DNA from: Arthrobacter sp. StoSoilB5
GTDB lineage: Bacteria; Actinomycetota; Actinomycetes; Actinomycetales; Micrococcaceae
NCBI RefSeq assembly: GCF_019977235.1
Contig: NZ_AP024646.1
Coordinates: 3,224,001 to 3,288,000, forward strand
Length of the DNA: 64,000 bases
Reading direction: 5' to 3'
Positions within the stretch are counted from its first letter, which is position 1, and each line of letters starts with the position of its first letter. Below, one piece after another: positions 1 to 8,905 of this stretch. A program made the translations under genes and the position numbers. The notes beneath the pieces were generated by a model. The model had not been told where the DNA came from, ran no database searches, and saw only the letters and a list, made by a program, of their open reading frames with translations.

Positions 1-589
1 AGTAGACCTTGGTACGTTCCATGCGCTTTTCCGCAAAAGCGCGAACTTCATCAGCGGGCAGGCCTGCGGCCGCGGCAACTACGGCGCTCTGCACTCCCAT
101 ACCTTGCGCCATTCCGACGGTGCGTGAGTCCAGTACCTCCACCGGGATACCGACCCGGGCTGCAGCAAGACGCGCGGCATCGGCGGTTCCGGACAATTCG
201 GAGGAAATATGGATGGACACCACAGCTTCGAACCCTCGGTTCTGGGCGGCACGGTAAGCCTGTTCAAACTGGCCGGGTGAGGGTCGGGATGTCTTTACGG
301 ATGCACCCGACGCCAAGGCAACGGCCAACGTCTCGGTGATGTCGTCTTCGCCTTCACCGTAGATCTCGCTCCCCACCATGACTGGCATGGGAACCACGGC
401 AAGACGGCCGTCCGCGGCAAAGGCCGCAACCCAGTCGGCTGGTAAGGCCGCTGCCGAATCCGTCACCACGGCGGTCTTTACGACGGCGGGAAGCGCCTCA
501 TCGGCAATGGGAACCGGGAGCGCGGGCTGCCGGAGGCGGGACAGCCGTTCCTTGAGCCACATCCAGGCGGGTGGTTCTCGCTCGGGCAC
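1..589 (-). CDS. DegV family fatty-acid-binding protein (3' end cut by window)
   Basis: The visible 196 residues are the N-terminal part of a DegV-type protein; the C-terminal end lies beyond base 1. After a short variable leader the sequence enters the DegV fold with VVTDSAAALP (the conserved TDS motif), then the region SGASVKTSRPSPGQF, where the T-S-x-P motif that contacts the fatty acid carboxylate is present, then ISSELSGTADAARLAA and the VLDSRTVGMAQG motif. DegV proteins (FakB in Firmicutes) bind a fatty acid; in Firmicutes FakB hands it to the kinase FakA, but no kinase is visible here. The GTG start at 589 is chosen because GGAGG lies four bases before it; an ATG nine codons further in is the alternative. 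It follows leuS by 67 bases on the same strand, so co-transcription is likely. Confidence 0.85.
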   Translation of the reverse strand, partial: MPEREPPAWMWLKERLSRLRQPALPVPIADEALPAVVKTAVVTDSAAALPADWVAAFAADGRLAVVPMPVMVGSEIYGEGEDDITETLAVALASGASVKTSRPSPGQFEQAYRAAQNRGFEAVVSIHISSELSGTADAARLAAARVGIPVEVLDSRTVGMAQGMGVQSAVVAAAAGLPADEVRAFAEKRMERTKVY

Positions 590-656
590 GCAACCTCCAA
601 CAATGGTGACCGGCCGCCGGCACAATGCCGGCGGCCGCAAAGTCCGTTATGCCTGG

Positions 657-3185
657 TTAGGCGGGGACGATGTTCACCAGTTTAGGCGCCCGCACGATCA
701 CGGTGCGGATGCCACGGCCATCCATGGCACGCTGGACATTTTCGGATGCCAGTGCCAGTTCACGGAGTTCGTCCTCGCTGATGTCCGGCGATACTTCCAA
801 CCGGTCGCGGACCTTGCCCTGGACCTGGACAACGGCGGTGACGGTGTCCTGGACGAGCAGGGCGTCGTCGTGCTTCGGCCAGCCGGCGTTGGCCACGGAG
901 GCGGGGTGTCCCAGGGTGTTCCAGAGATCCTCTGCCGTGTAAGGGGCGAAAAGGCTCAAGATCACAGCAACGGCCTCAACGGCCTCACGCACGGCAGGGT
1001 CTGCTCCACCGGCTCCGGAGTCGATGGTCTTACGCGTAGCGTTGACCAACTCCATGAGGCGTGCCACCACGACATTGAATTTGTTGTTGTCCAACAGTTC
1101 GGCGGCATCAGCGATGGTCTTGTGGGTTACCGTGCGCAGTGCGCGGTCACCGGCGATGGCATCAGCTCCGGGTTCGCTGATGACGTCCTGGCCGAGGCGC
1201 CAGGCACGGGCCAGGAACTTGGCCGAACCAGACGGCGAGACGTCTGCCCAGTCAACATCGTCCTCAGGGGGCGAGGCGAAGACCATGGTCAGGCGAACGG
1301 CGTCGACGCCGAACTTGTCCAACTGCTCGCCAAGGTCCACACCATTGCCAAGGGACTTGCTCATGGCCTTGCCCCCATTGAGCACCTGACCCTGGTTGAG
1401 CAGTGCGCTAAAGGGCTCGCTGGCCTCGATCAGGCCGATGTCCTTGATGACCTTGGTAAAGAACCGGGCGTAGAGCAGGTGCAGGATGGCGTGCTCCACG
1501 CCGCCTACGTACTGCCCCACGGGCATCCAGTCATTAATCTTCGCCGGATCAAACGGGCCCTCGGTGTAGTGGGGCGAGACGAACCGCAGGAAGTACCAGG
1601 AAGAATCCACGAACGTATCCATGGTGTCCGTGTCGCGCTGCGCTGCCCGGCCGCAGTTGGGGCACTCGACGTTGACCCATTCGACGGCGGCGGCCAGCGG
1701 GGAGGTGCCCTTCGGCGCCAGTGCCTCGCCGCGCAGGTCTTCGGGCAGCTTCACGGGCAATTGGTCGTCGGGTACGGGCACTTCGCCGCATTCGGCGCAG
1801 TGAATGATCGGGATGGGCGTGCCCCAGAAGCGCTGGCGGCTGAGCAGCCAGTCGCGGAGCCGGAAGTTGACGAACTTCTCGCCGGTACCCAACTTCTCCA
1901 GGATCTCGATTGCGGCCGGGATGCCCTCGGACTTGGACAGTCCATCCAAGTCGCCGGAGTTCTTGAGCTTTCCTTCGCCGGCAGTGGCAACGCCGGTCTC
2001 GGCGGGGTCTTCCTCGCCGGTATCCAGTACGGCGCGGACGGGCAGGTCAAACGCCTTGGCGAAATCGAGGTCGCGCTGGTCGTGCGCCGGAACAGCCATG
2101 ATGGCTCCGGTGCCGTAGTCGGCCAGAACGTAGTCAGCTGCCCACACAGGAAGCTTCTCACCGTTCAGCGGATTGATCGCGTAGCGTCCGGTAAAGACAC
2201 CCGTCTTCTCGCGCTCTGTGGACTGGCGCTCGATCTCGGAGAGGGCCTTGACCTTTTCCCGGTAAGCCATGAGTTCGTCATGCTGTTCAGGAGTGACGAG
2301 GTCCAGGGCCAAATGCGCATCCGCAGCAACCACAAAGAACGTTGCCCCGTAGAGGGTGTCCGGGCGCGTGGTGAAGACGGTGACTTCGCGCTCGGCCCGG
2401 TCCTGGGTGGCCTCGATGACAAAGCGGACGTGGGCGCCCTCGGAGCGGCCAATCCAGTTCCGCTGCATGGCCAGCACTCGCTCGGGCCAATGGCCCTGGA
2501 GCTGGTCCATGTCCTCGAGCAGGCGATCGGCGTACTCGGTGATCTTGAAGTACCACTGGTTCAGCGACTTCTTGGTGACAGCCGTGCCACAGCGCTCACA
2601 TGCACCGTTGACGACCTGCTCGTTCGCGAGGACGGTGAGGTCCTTGGGGCACCAGTTGACGGGCGAGTCCTTGCGGTACGCCAAGCCACGCTCGTAGAAG
2701 CGCTTGAACAGCCACTGGGTCCACCGGTAGTACTCGGGGTCGGACGTGTGCAGGCGCCGGGACCAGTCAGCCGAAATGGCGTAGCGCTTGAACGAGGCGG
2801 CCTGGGTATCGATGTTGGCGTAGGTCCACTCGCTGGGGTGGGCGTTGCGCTTAATGGCCGCATTCTCAGCGGGGAGGCCGAAGGAGTCCCAACCGATGGG
2901 GTGCAGGACATCGTAGCCCTTCTGGCGCAGGTAGCGCGCTACGACGTCGCCCATGGCGAACGCTTCGGCGTGCCCCATGTGGAGGTCGCCGGAGGGGTAG
3001 GGGAACATGTCCAACACGTAGCGGCGTTCCCGCGAACCGTCGTCAAGCGGGGTGAACACCTTGAGGTCTTCCCAGACCTGCGGCCACTTGGCTTCCATCG
3101 CGGCGAAGCTGTAGACGCCTTCTTCAGGCGCTCCAGCTGCGGCTGTCTGTGCTGTTCCGGTCTCTGTCTCCGGCTGAACGCTCAC
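657..3185 (-). CDS. leuS: leucyl-tRNA synthetase
   Basis: Charges tRNA-Leu with leucine in the cytoplasm (class I aminoacyl-tRNA synthetase). The class I signature appears as [15 protein letters not shown] (HIGH equivalent HMGH) near residue 60, followed by [13 protein letters not shown], the CP1 editing insertion with [12 protein letters not shown], the stretch [14 protein letters not shown], and the KMSKS loop as [11 protein letters not shown]. Two Cys-x2-Cys pairs are also present. The protein is 842 residues. The start is put at the GTG at 3185, five bases after GAGGG; the longer open frame up to 3254 would begin beside the terminator-like hairpin at 3255-3279 and has no clear ribosome binding site. 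Expression may be controlled by that leader hairpin. The DegV gene follows closely. Confidence 0.95.
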   Translation of the reverse strand: MSVQPETETGTAQTAAAGAPEEGVYSFAAMEAKWPQVWEDLKVFTPLDDGSRERRYVLDMFPYPSGDLHMGHAEAFAMGDVVARYLRQKGYDVLHPIGWDSFGLPAENAAIKRNAHPSEWTYANIDTQAASFKRYAISADWSRRLHTSDPEYYRWTQWLFKRFYERGLAYRKDSPVNWCPKDLTVLANEQVVNGACERCGTAVTKKSLNQWYFKITEYADRLLEDMDQLQGHWPERVLAMQRNWIGRSEGAHVRFVIEATQDRAEREVTVFTTRPDTLYGATFFVVAADAHLALDLVTPEQHDELMAYREKVKALSEIERQSTEREKTGVFTGRYAINPLNGEKLPVWAADYVLADYGTGAIMAVPAHDQRDLDFAKAFDLPVRAVLDTGEEDPAETGVATAGEGKLKNSGDLDGLSKSEGIPAAIEILEKLGTGEKFVNFRLRDWLLSRQRFWGTPIPIIHCAECGEVPVPDDQLPVKLPEDLRGEALAPKGTSPLAAAVEWVNVECPNCGRAAQRDTDTMDTFVDSSWYFLRFVSPHYTEGPFDPAKINDWMPVGQYVGGVEHAILHLLYARFFTKVIKDIGLIEASEPFSALLNQGQVLNGGKAMSKSLGNGVDLGEQLDKFGVDAVRLTMVFASPPEDDVDWADVSPSGSAKFLARAWRLGQDVISEPGADAIAGDRALRTVTHKTIADAAELLDNNKFNVVVARLMELVNATRKTIDSGAGGADPAVREAVEAVAVILSLFAPYTAEDLWNTLGHPASVANAGWPKHDDALLVQDTVTAVVQVQGKVRDRLEVSPDISEDELRELALASENVQRAMDGRGIRTVIVRAPKLVNIVPA

Positions 3186-3254
3186 TGCTGCCCTCTTCTG
3201 TTCTTCGATGGCGGTTTTGCCTCCTGCTGCGCTCCAGGTAAGCCCCGGACACAC

Positions 3255-3279
3255 AAAAGCCCCTCGACAATGGAGGGGC
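3255..3279 (-). terminator. terminator-like hairpin in the leuS leader (possible attenuator)
   Basis: On the minus strand GCCCCTC (3279-3273) pairs perfectly with GAGGGGC (3265-3259) across a 7-base loop and is followed by TTTTGTGTG, an intrinsic-terminator shape. It lies about 70 bases upstream of the leuS start and about 200 bases after the glpK stop, so it sits in the leuS leader rather than at the end of glpK. This could be a second stop for glpK read-through or an attenuator for leuS. I found no T-box specifier or run of Leu codons to choose between these. Confidence 0.6.
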
Positions 3280-3329
3280 GGCCGCTCGGCTGTTGATTGC
3301 CGGGCGGCTAGCTAAGCAGAAGGATCGCA

Positions 3330-3358
3330 CGCATAGATCTACAATAGCGCACGATCAA
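3330..3358 (-). promoter_or_regulatory. possible leuS promoter
   Basis: On the minus strand TTGATC (3358-3353) and TATGCG (3335-3330) are separated by 17 bases. The -10 match is poor; placement upstream of the leader hairpin is the main reason for listing it. Confidence 0.25.
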
Positions 3359-3401
3359 ACTCCCAGGTCGCATCGAGCGGCTTACAGAGCTGATGGTTGA
3401 G

Positions 3402-3475
3402 TTGACGGCAGCCGCGCCTCGCCCCGGGTGTGGTGGGCACCGCGAAGCGGGCGGGGCAGGCGCGGCTGCCGTCAA
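3402..3475 (-). terminator. long inverted repeat after glpK
   Basis: Arms of 18 bases (3402-3419, beginning TTGACGGCAGCC, and 3458-3475) are perfect reverse complements. Pairing extends inward by about six more G-C pairs after a one-base bulge, around a loop of roughly 25 bases. It begins 12 bases past the glpK stop codon, which fits a rho-independent terminator of the high-GC type that lacks a T-run. Confidence 0.7.
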
Positions 3476-3487
3476 CGTCAGGTCAGA

Positions 3488-5002
3488 CTACTTCACATCT
3501 TCGTCGACCCAGTCCATGGACTTGGTAACGGCCTTCTTCCAGAGTCGCAGCTGGCGCTCCTGCTCTTCGGCGGGCATCTGCGGCTCCCAGCGCTTGTCCT
3601 CGCCCCAGTTGGCGCTGAGTTCGCCCAGGTCCTTCCAGAATCCGACAGCCAGGCCTGCAGCGTACGCGGCGCCCAGGGCCGTGGTTTCAACCACCTTCGG
3701 GCGGACTACCGGCACGCCGAGGATGTCAGCCTGGAACTGCATGAGTGCCTCGTTGGCGACCATGCCGCCGTCGACCTTCAGTTCGGTGAGGGGAACACCC
3801 GAGTCCGCGTTGACGGCATCGAGTACCTCGCGGGTCTGGAACGCAGTCGCCTCAAGGGCAGCACGTGCAATGTGGCCCTTGTTGGCGAAGCGGGTGAGGC
3901 CCACGATTGCGCCTCGAGCGTCAGCCCTCCAGTACGGAGCGAACAAGCCGGAGAACGCGGGGACGATGTAGACGCCGCCGTTGTCCTTGACCGCCGCTGC
4001 GAGTTCCTCGACCTCTGGAGCGGAACTGATCATGCCGAGGTTGTCGCGGAGCCACTGAATCAGGGAACCGGTGACGGCGATGGAACCTTCCAGGGCGTAG
4101 TGCGGCTTGTCGTCGCCCAACTTGTATCCCAGGGTGGTGAGCAGACCGTTCTTGGAGTGAACGATTTCCTCGCCGGTGTTAAAGATCAGGAAGCAACCCG
4201 TGCCGTAGGTATTCTTCGCTTCACCTGCTTGGAACGCGGCTTGACCAAATGTTGCAGCCTGCTGGTCGCCCAGGATACCGGCCACGGGAACTTCGCGAAG
4301 CAGCTGGGAGGTGTGGACGTGACCGTAGACCTCCGAGGAGGACTTGATGGCGGGCATCATGGAGGCCGGAACACCGAAGATGTCCAGGATTTCCTGGTCC
4401 CATTGCAGCGTCTCAAGGTCCATGAACAAAGTGCGGGACGCGTTGGTAACGTCGGTGACATGCACGCCGCCGTCGACTCCGCCGGTCAGGTTCCAGAGAA
4501 CCCAGGCGTCAGTGTTGCCAAACAACAGGTCGCCCGCTTCAGCGCGTTCGCGGGCGCCATCGACGTTGTCCAGGATCCATTTGATCTTGGTGCCTGAGAA
4601 GTAGGTAGCCAGCGGCAGGCCTACCTTCTGTTTGAAGCGCTCAGGTCCACCGTCCCTGGCAAGCTCGTCCACAATCGGCTGGGTCCGGGTGTCCTGCCAG
4701 ACGATGGCGTTGTAAACGGCCTCGCCCGTGTTTTTGTCCCAGACCACGGCGGTTTCACGCTGGTTGGTGATTCCGACGGCGGCAATATCGTGCCGCGTCA
4801 GGTTCGCCTTGGACAGGGCGGAACCAATGACCTCCCGGGTGTTGTTCCAGATCTCGGCGGGGTTGTGCTCGACCCAACCTGCCTGCGGGAAAATCTGCTC
4901 GTGTTCCATCTGTCCCGTTGACACAATGTTGCCCGTGTGGTCAAAGACGATGGCGCGGGAGCTGGTGGTGCCCTGGTCGATGGCGATGACGTATTGATTC
5001 AT
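3488..5002 (-). CDS. glpK: glycerol kinase
   Basis: Phosphorylates glycerol with ATP to sn-glycerol 3-phosphate in the cytoplasm, feeding GlpD. It is a FGGY-family kinase of 504 residues, the normal length. The N-terminal phosphate-binding motif [15 protein letters not shown] is intact, followed by [13 protein letters not shown], the WILDNVDG and [14 protein letters not shown] stretches, [10 protein letters not shown], and the second FGGY signature region [19 protein letters not shown]. The ATG start has AAGGACG upstream. It lies 76 bases after glpF on the same strand with no obvious promoter between, so glpF-glpK probably form one transcript ending at the inverted repeat at 3402-3475. Confidence 0.97.
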   Translation of the reverse strand: MNQYVIAIDQGTTSSRAIVFDHTGNIVSTGQMEHEQIFPQAGWVEHNPAEIWNNTREVIGSALSKANLTRHDIAAVGITNQRETAVVWDKNTGEAVYNAIVWQDTRTQPIVDELARDGGPERFKQKVGLPLATYFSGTKIKWILDNVDGARERAEAGDLLFGNTDAWVLWNLTGGVDGGVHVTDVTNASRTLFMDLETLQWDQEILDIFGVPASMMPAIKSSSEVYGHVHTSQLLREVPVAGILGDQQAATFGQAAFQAGEAKNTYGTGCFLIFNTGEEIVHSKNGLLTTLGYKLGDDKPHYALEGSIAVTGSLIQWLRDNLGMISSAPEVEELAAAVKDNGGVYIVPAFSGLFAPYWRADARGAIVGLTRFANKGHIARAALEATAFQTREVLDAVNADSGVPLTELKVDGGMVANEALMQFQADILGVPVVRPKVVETTALGAAYAAGLAVGFWKDLGELSANWGEDKRWEPQMPAEEQERQLRLWKKAVTKSMDWVDEDVK

Positions 5003-5078
5003 GGTGACGTCCTTGTCTCAGTGGTTATCTGCGGTTTTTGATCGGGTAGGGCGGATTGCCCGCTTCAGAGGTGTGGAG

Positions 5079-5831
5079 CTAGCCGGCGACGGACGGCATG
5101 ATCCCTGGAACGATGTTGGCCATGAGGCCTGCCAGCGTACCGCCGACCAGGGGCCCGACGACAGGGATCCACGAGTAGGCCCAGTCACTGGAACCCTTGC
5201 CCTTGATGGGAAGCACGGCGTGGGCGATGCGGGGTCCGAGGTCACGTGCCGGGTTGATGGCGTAACCCGTGGGGCCGCCGATGGAGACACCGATACCGAC
5301 CACGAGCAGCGCTACCGCCAACGGGCCCAGTCCCGAGGGAGTGCCGCCGAGGGTCAGGATGACGAAGACCAGAACGAACGTGCCGATGATCTCGGTGATG
5401 AGGTTCCATGGGGTTGAACGGATGGCCGGGCCTGTGGAGAACGTTCCCAGCTTGTTGGCTGCCAGGGGCTCTTCATCGAAGTGCTGCTTGTACGCGAGCC
5501 AGCAAACAACGGCGCCCAGGAAAGCGCCGAGCAGTTCGCCGCCGAAGTACGTCAGCGTGGAGGCGAAGTCCACGCTGACATCGGGCGCGTATTCCTTGCT
5601 TCCCTTAACAAGCAGGCCCAGGGTAACAGCAGGGTTCAGGTGCGCACCGGACTTTGCGGCCACGAAAACGCCCGCGAAGACCGCAATACCCCAGCCCCAC
5701 GTCACCATCAAGAAACCACCGTTGTTGCCCTTGGTGCCTTTGAGCGCAACGTTTGCCACGACGCCACAACCCAGCAGGGTCAGCATCATGGTTCCGAATA
5801 CTTCGGAAAGGAAAACTATTCCAAGAGACAT
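5079..5831 (-). CDS. glpF: glycerol uptake facilitator (aquaglyceroporin)
   Basis: A six-helix MIP-family channel that lets glycerol cross the cytoplasmic membrane by facilitated diffusion. Both half-helix signatures are present: HLNPAVTLGLL near residue 65 and INPARDLGPRIAHAV near residue 195. The Asp after the second NPAR is the usual mark of glycerol-conducting GlpF rather than water-selective channels. The length of 250 residues is typical. The ATG at 5831 has GAGGAG upstream. It precedes glpK, so uptake and trapping of glycerol are encoded together. A GCATTTTGTGCA sequence at 5982-5993 upstream partly matches the palindrome next to the regulator gene at 7909. Confidence 0.95.
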   Translation of the reverse strand: MSLGIVFLSEVFGTMMLTLLGCGVVANVALKGTKGNNGGFLMVTWGWGIAVFAGVFVAAKSGAHLNPAVTLGLLVKGSKEYAPDVSVDFASTLTYFGGELLGAFLGAVVCWLAYKQHFDEEPLAANKLGTFSTGPAIRSTPWNLITEIIGTFVLVFVILTLGGTPSGLGPLAVALLVVGIGVSIGGPTGYAINPARDLGPRIAHAVLPIKGKGSSDWAYSWIPVVGPLVGGTLAGLMANIVPGIMPSVAG

Positions 5832-5919
5832 CTTTGACTCCTCATTTTTCTGTTGTCAGCCTCCTCGCGGGTTGAAGAGGCTGTGGGGATAGTTCCGTTT
5901 TCCGCAACCATCCCGGTGT

Positions 5920-5942
5920 GGTGAGGCCCCAAAGGGCCCACC
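5920..5942 (-). terminator. hairpin upstream of glpF (second of two after glpD)
   Basis: GGTG-A-GGCCC pairs with GGGCC-CACC, with one bulged A and a 4-base loop, giving about nine pairs. Together with the hairpin at 5953-5977 it separates glpD from glpF. It could be a processing or termination structure, or lie in the glpF leader. Confidence 0.4.
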
Positions 5943-5952
5943 TACCCCGTTT

Positions 5953-5977
5953 CCGTCCCTGCAGCAGAGTGGGACGG
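5953..5977 (-). terminator. terminator-like hairpin after glpD
   Basis: CCGTCCC and GGGACGG form a perfect 7-bp stem around an 11-base loop, about 24 bases past the glpD stop codon. There is no strong T-run on the minus strand. Confidence 0.45.
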
Positions 5978-5981
5978 TAAA

Positions 5982-5993
5982 GCATTTTGTGCA
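5982..5993. promoter_or_regulatory. possible partial operator near glpF
   Basis: GCATTTTGTGCA (TGCACAAAATGC on the minus strand) shares the TGCACAAA half with the palindrome at 7882-7895 between glpD and the SorC-type regulator. It lies upstream of glpF. A single short match, so weak evidence. Confidence 0.3.
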
Positions 5994-6000
5994 GTCGGCC

Positions 6001-7785
6001 TCAGGCTACGAGACTGTGCACGTCAACCTTGTGGAACCTCTGCAGGACTTCCTGGGCGTGGCGGATTTCTGCCTCACGGACGGTGGCATCCCAACCGAGC
6101 GGTTCAGCCAACGCTGCGGCGATTTCATTCAGCAACTCGCCGGTCACCAGGCCGCGGAACGCGAGCGAGGTCCGCCGAATGAGGACATCCACCAGATGTC
6201 CGATCTGCTCGTGCTCAGCCATGAAAGCCAGTTCACGAACACTGAGTTCCCGGGTGGACCGAAGTGCCTGGTCATGTCCGGCGTTCAAGTAATCGATGAC
6301 TGCTTCTGCCCGTGTCCCATACCGGGTCAGGAGACCAGCCACGCGATCGGCGTCCAGCCCCGGCCCCATGTGCTTCTTGATCCACTCCTGTTCGCCTTGT
6401 TCCGTGGCAGGGAAGCCGGCGCCACCGCCGATGGCGAGTTTCGCCGTCGAAACCTTCCGTTCCTGGCCCAATTCGCGGAGAACGTCGTTGGTCATGTGTT
6501 CGGCAAGCGCCCGGAAGGTGGTCCATTTGCCACCCACCAAGCTGAGTACGACGACGTCCTTGCCGCCTGGCGTAGCCATGGCACCCTCACGGGATCGGAC
6601 GCTGCGTTCGATCCTGTAATCCCGTGAGACGAATCCAGGCTGCGTGGCGTCGTGGCGCGGCAGGGGGCGGACACCAGCGAAGCTGTACACGATCTGGCCA
6701 CGGTCCACCTTGATGGTGGGGAAGACGTGGCCGATCAGGTCGAAGAAGTAGTCGATTTCGGATTCGGTGCAGACGGCGTCTTCCGACATGTCGGCGTCAA
6801 CGTCCGTGGTGCCCACCAACACCCGGTCCCCCATCGGGTAAATAAGAACGATGCGGCCATCTGTGTGTTCGAAGAAGATCTCGCGGCCATTGCAGGCGGC
6901 CAGCAGTTCCGGGTGGTCCAGCACGATGTGCGAACCCTTGGTGCCGCCCATGAACTGGCTGGCGGCTCCCATGGCCTGGTTGGTCAGGTCAACCCACGCG
7001 CCAGTGGTGTTAACGATGACGTCGGCCTGGAAGTCGAACTCCTTGCCGCTCAATTCGTCACGGAGCCGCACTCCGTCTGTACCCATGGAAACCAGTGACA
7101 CGTAGTTGCTGGCACGGGCCGTCCCGCCCGGCAGTCCCCCACCGCGCCCCGCCTTCTCGCCATCCTGCAGCACGTCCAGGGTGAGCCGCTCAGGGTTGTG
7201 CACGGACGCGTCAAAGTAGGTTGCCGCATATTTGATTCCAGGATGCAGCTTGGGTAGCTCAGCCAAAGCCTTGTCCTTGCCGCGGAACTGGTGCCGGGGG
7301 ACGCTCCCACCGTCACGGGAGAAGAAGTCGTACATGCTCAGGCCGAGCTTGATGAGGAAGGCGCCCCGTTCCTTCGGCTTGCCCTGCTTGTGGGTCAGGA
7401 AACGCATGGGAGCGGACAGGACGCCCGAGAAGGTGCTGAAGATGGGAATGGTGGTTTGTAGCGGCTTGACGTAGTGCGGGGCGATCCGGAGGAGCCTGTT
7501 GCGCTCCACCACTGATTCCTGAACAAGGCGGAACTCACCGTTCTCCAGGTATCGGATGCCGCCATGGATCATGTGCGACGAGGCACCGCTGGCGCCTTGG
7601 CAATAGTCCCCACGCTCCACGAGGGCAACATCAATGCCCTGCAGGGCAAGGTCCCGGAAGGTTCCTACGCCGTTGATACCGCCACCGATGATGAGCACCT
7701 TCGCCGAAGGCCGCTCCCGCAGGGCGGTAACAGATTCACGCCGATGCGCATCAGAGGAGGTACCGGAAATCCTGTTGTGTCCCAA
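6001..7785 (-). CDS. glpD: FAD-dependent glycerol-3-phosphate dehydrogenase
   Basis: Oxidises sn-glycerol 3-phosphate to dihydroxyacetone phosphate, passing electrons to membrane quinones. The FAD-binding motif VLIIGGGINGVGTFRDLALQG sits near residue 30, followed by ASGASSHMIHGGIRYLE, KGSHIVLDHPEL, and the C-terminal GGKWTTFRALAEHMTND typical of GlpD. The start is set at the TTG at 7785, five bases after AAGGGAG, giving 594 residues. The longer frame to 7875 would leave only 33 bases for two divergent promoters. Around residues 200-215 there is a Gly-rich stretch (GRGGGLPGGTARASN) that looks like a short insertion. It is the first gene of the minus-strand glycerol block and diverges from a likely regulator. 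Confidence 0.93.
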   Translation of the reverse strand: MGHNRISGTSSDAHRRESVTALRERPSAKVLIIGGGINGVGTFRDLALQGIDVALVERGDYCQGASGASSHMIHGGIRYLENGEFRLVQESVVERNRLLRIAPHYVKPLQTTIPIFSTFSGVLSAPMRFLTHKQGKPKERGAFLIKLGLSMYDFFSRDGGSVPRHQFRGKDKALAELPKLHPGIKYAATYFDASVHNPERLTLDVLQDGEKAGRGGGLPGGTARASNYVSLVSMGTDGVRLRDELSGKEFDFQADVIVNTTGAWVDLTNQAMGAASQFMGGTKGSHIVLDHPELLAACNGREIFFEHTDGRIVLIYPMGDRVLVGTTDVDADMSEDAVCTESEIDYFFDLIGHVFPTIKVDRGQIVYSFAGVRPLPRHDATQPGFVSRDYRIERSVRSREGAMATPGGKDVVVLSLVGGKWTTFRALAEHMTNDVLRELGQERKVSTAKLAIGGGAGFPATEQGEQEWIKKHMGPGLDADRVAGLLTRYGTRAEAVIDYLNAGHDQALRSTRELSVRELAFMAEHEQIGHLVDVLIRRTSLAFRGLVTGELLNEIAAALAEPLGWDATVREAEIRHAQEVLQRFHKVDVHSLVA

Positions 7786-7844
7786 AACTGCTCCCTTGGG
7801 CTTGGTTTGTGCGCGGCGTTGGACCGTCGCTGCACCTTTCACCA

Positions 7845-7875
7845 CTAATCTGGCGAAGGTGGAAAATGGAGTCAA
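7845..7875 (-). promoter_or_regulatory. possible glpD promoter
   Basis: A good -35 hexamer TTGACT lies at 7875-7870 on the minus strand, about 85 bases before the glpD TTG start. The best -10 match 18-19 bases on is AGATTA/GATTAG, which is poor. The near-palindrome TTTCCACC...GGTGAAA overlaps the spacer. Confidence 0.4.
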
Positions 7876-7881
7876 GCTATT

Positions 7882-7895
7882 TGCACAAACGTGCA
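7882..7895. promoter_or_regulatory. palindromic operator candidate between glpD and the SorC-type regulator
   Basis: TGCACAAACGTGCA has 5-bp perfect arms (TGCAC/GTGCA) around four bases. It lies 13 bases upstream of the regulator start codon and just upstream of the glpD -35 hexamer, a position suited to control both genes. Autoregulation through such sites is common in SorC/DeoR-type regulators, but binding here is inferred. Confidence 0.5.
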
Positions 7896-7908
7896 GTAAG
7901 GAAATGAG

Positions 7909-8871
7909 ATGGGACGCTCACGTCACTCGGATGCCCTCCGGGCCGCACAGATGTACTACCTGCAGGACCTCACCATGGATGCGATCGCGCGGGAGCTCAG
8001 GACCTCACGCTCTACGGTCTCCAGGCTCCTGTCTTCCGCCCGGGAAACAGGTCTGGTCCAGGTCCAGATCCGCAGCCCTTTTGACACCGCTCCCGAGTTG
8101 GAGAGCCAAATTCGCAACAAATTCAAGGTGGACGTCCACGTGGTGCCGGTGCTGGACACCTTGAACGAGGCGGAAACGCTTGACCGCGTGGCCATGCAGG
8201 CAGCGCGGACCATAGGACCCCTGGTGGATTCCAATGCCATCATCGGCATTGCCTGGGGCGCCACACTCAGCGCCGTGAGCCGGCACCTGACCCGAAAAGT
8301 CACGCATGACACGATCGTGGTCCAACTCAATGGCGCCGGGAACATGCAGACAACAGGCATCACGTACGCGAGCGACATCATGCGACGCTTTGGCAGCGCC
8401 TACGGAGCGCGGGTGGAACAATTTCCCGTCCCAGCGTTTTTCGATCACGCCGCTACCAAGACGGCCATGTGGAATGAGCGCAGCGTTCAACGCATCCTGG
8501 ATCTGCAGGCGCGCATGAGCATCGCTATTTTCGGCGTTGGATCCGTTGATTCGGACTATCCAAGCCATGTGTACGCCGGCGGATACCTCGACGAACAAGA
8601 CCTCAGCATGTTGGCTGCCGACGACGTGGTGGGCGACGTTGCCACCGTCTTCTTCCGCAGTGATGGATCATCTGACGGCATTACCCTGAACGAACGGTCC
8701 ACTGGCCCAAGCCATGAACAGCTACGGCAGGTGCGGCGCCGGATTTGCGTCGTGTCCGGCGCCTCCAAAATCAACGGCCTGCAGGGCGCCTTGGCAGCAG
8801 GGCTTGCCACGGATCTCATCCTCGATGAAGCCTCGGCGCGCCGCTTGGTGAGTTTCAGTGGCCAGTCCTGA
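7909..8871 (+). CDS. SorC-family transcriptional regulator (candidate glycerol-block regulator)
   Basis: A 320-residue SorC/DeoR-type regulator. Residues about 5-50 hold a helix-turn-helix (MYYLQDLTMDAIARELRTSR, then STVSRLLSSARE). The rest is a sugar-phosphate-binding effector domain with VDSNAIIGIAWGATLSAVS, VQLNGAGNMQTTG, IAIFGVGSVDSDY and a final GLATDLILDEASA. SorC regulators bind phosphorylated sugars or polyols and release or engage DNA. It diverges from glpD, and the palindrome TGCACAAACGTGCA lies in the shared upstream region, so control of glycerol genes by glycerol 3-phosphate or a related ligand is a reasonable inference. AAGGA lies a few bases before the ATG. I give no symbol because the effector is unknown. 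Confidence 0.85.
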   Translation: MGRSRHSDALRAAQMYYLQDLTMDAIARELRTSRSTVSRLLSSARETGLVQVQIRSPFDTAPELESQIRNKFKVDVHVVPVLDTLNEAETLDRVAMQAARTIGPLVDSNAIIGIAWGATLSAVSRHLTRKVTHDTIVVQLNGAGNMQTTGITYASDIMRRFGSAYGARVEQFPVPAFFDHAATKTAMWNERSVQRILDLQARMSIAIFGVGSVDSDYPSHVYAGGYLDEQDLSMLAADDVVGDVATVFFRSDGSSDGITLNERSTGPSHEQLRQVRRRICVVSGASKINGLQGALAAGLATDLILDEASARRLVSFSGQS

Positions 8872-8892
8872 GGCATTCCGCCGCGAAATGGG

Positions 8893-8898
8893 TAGAGT
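8893..8898 (+). promoter_or_regulatory. -10 element (TAGAGT) for a leaderless aldo/keto reductase mRNA
   Basis: TAGAGT fits the actinobacterial TANNNT -10 and ends 7 bases before the ATG at 8906, so transcription would begin at or next to the start codon. No ribosome binding site is present. No clear -35. Confidence 0.5.
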
Positions 8899-8905
8899 CG
8901 TTGAT

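Larger units (their letters stand above)
3186..3487. other. glpK-leuS intergenic region (302 bases)
   Basis: No gene is seen in this gap. Read on the minus strand it contains, in order, a long inverted repeat just after the glpK stop (3402-3475), a possible leuS promoter (about 3330-3358), a compact terminator-like hairpin with a T-run (3255-3279), and the leuS ribosome binding site. A short in-frame extension of leuS runs through part of it but lacks a ribosome binding site, and I do not take it as coding. Confidence 0.6.

Noticed and set aside
378..3296. A very long open frame antisense to leuS
   Set aside because: High third-position G/C keeps the opposite strand open. Its translation has no family resemblance, while leuS on the other strand carries all catalytic motifs.
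3186..3360. T-box or Leu leader peptide upstream of leuS
   Set aside because: I looked for a T-box core and a run of Leu codons and found neither; only the terminator-like hairpin is supported.
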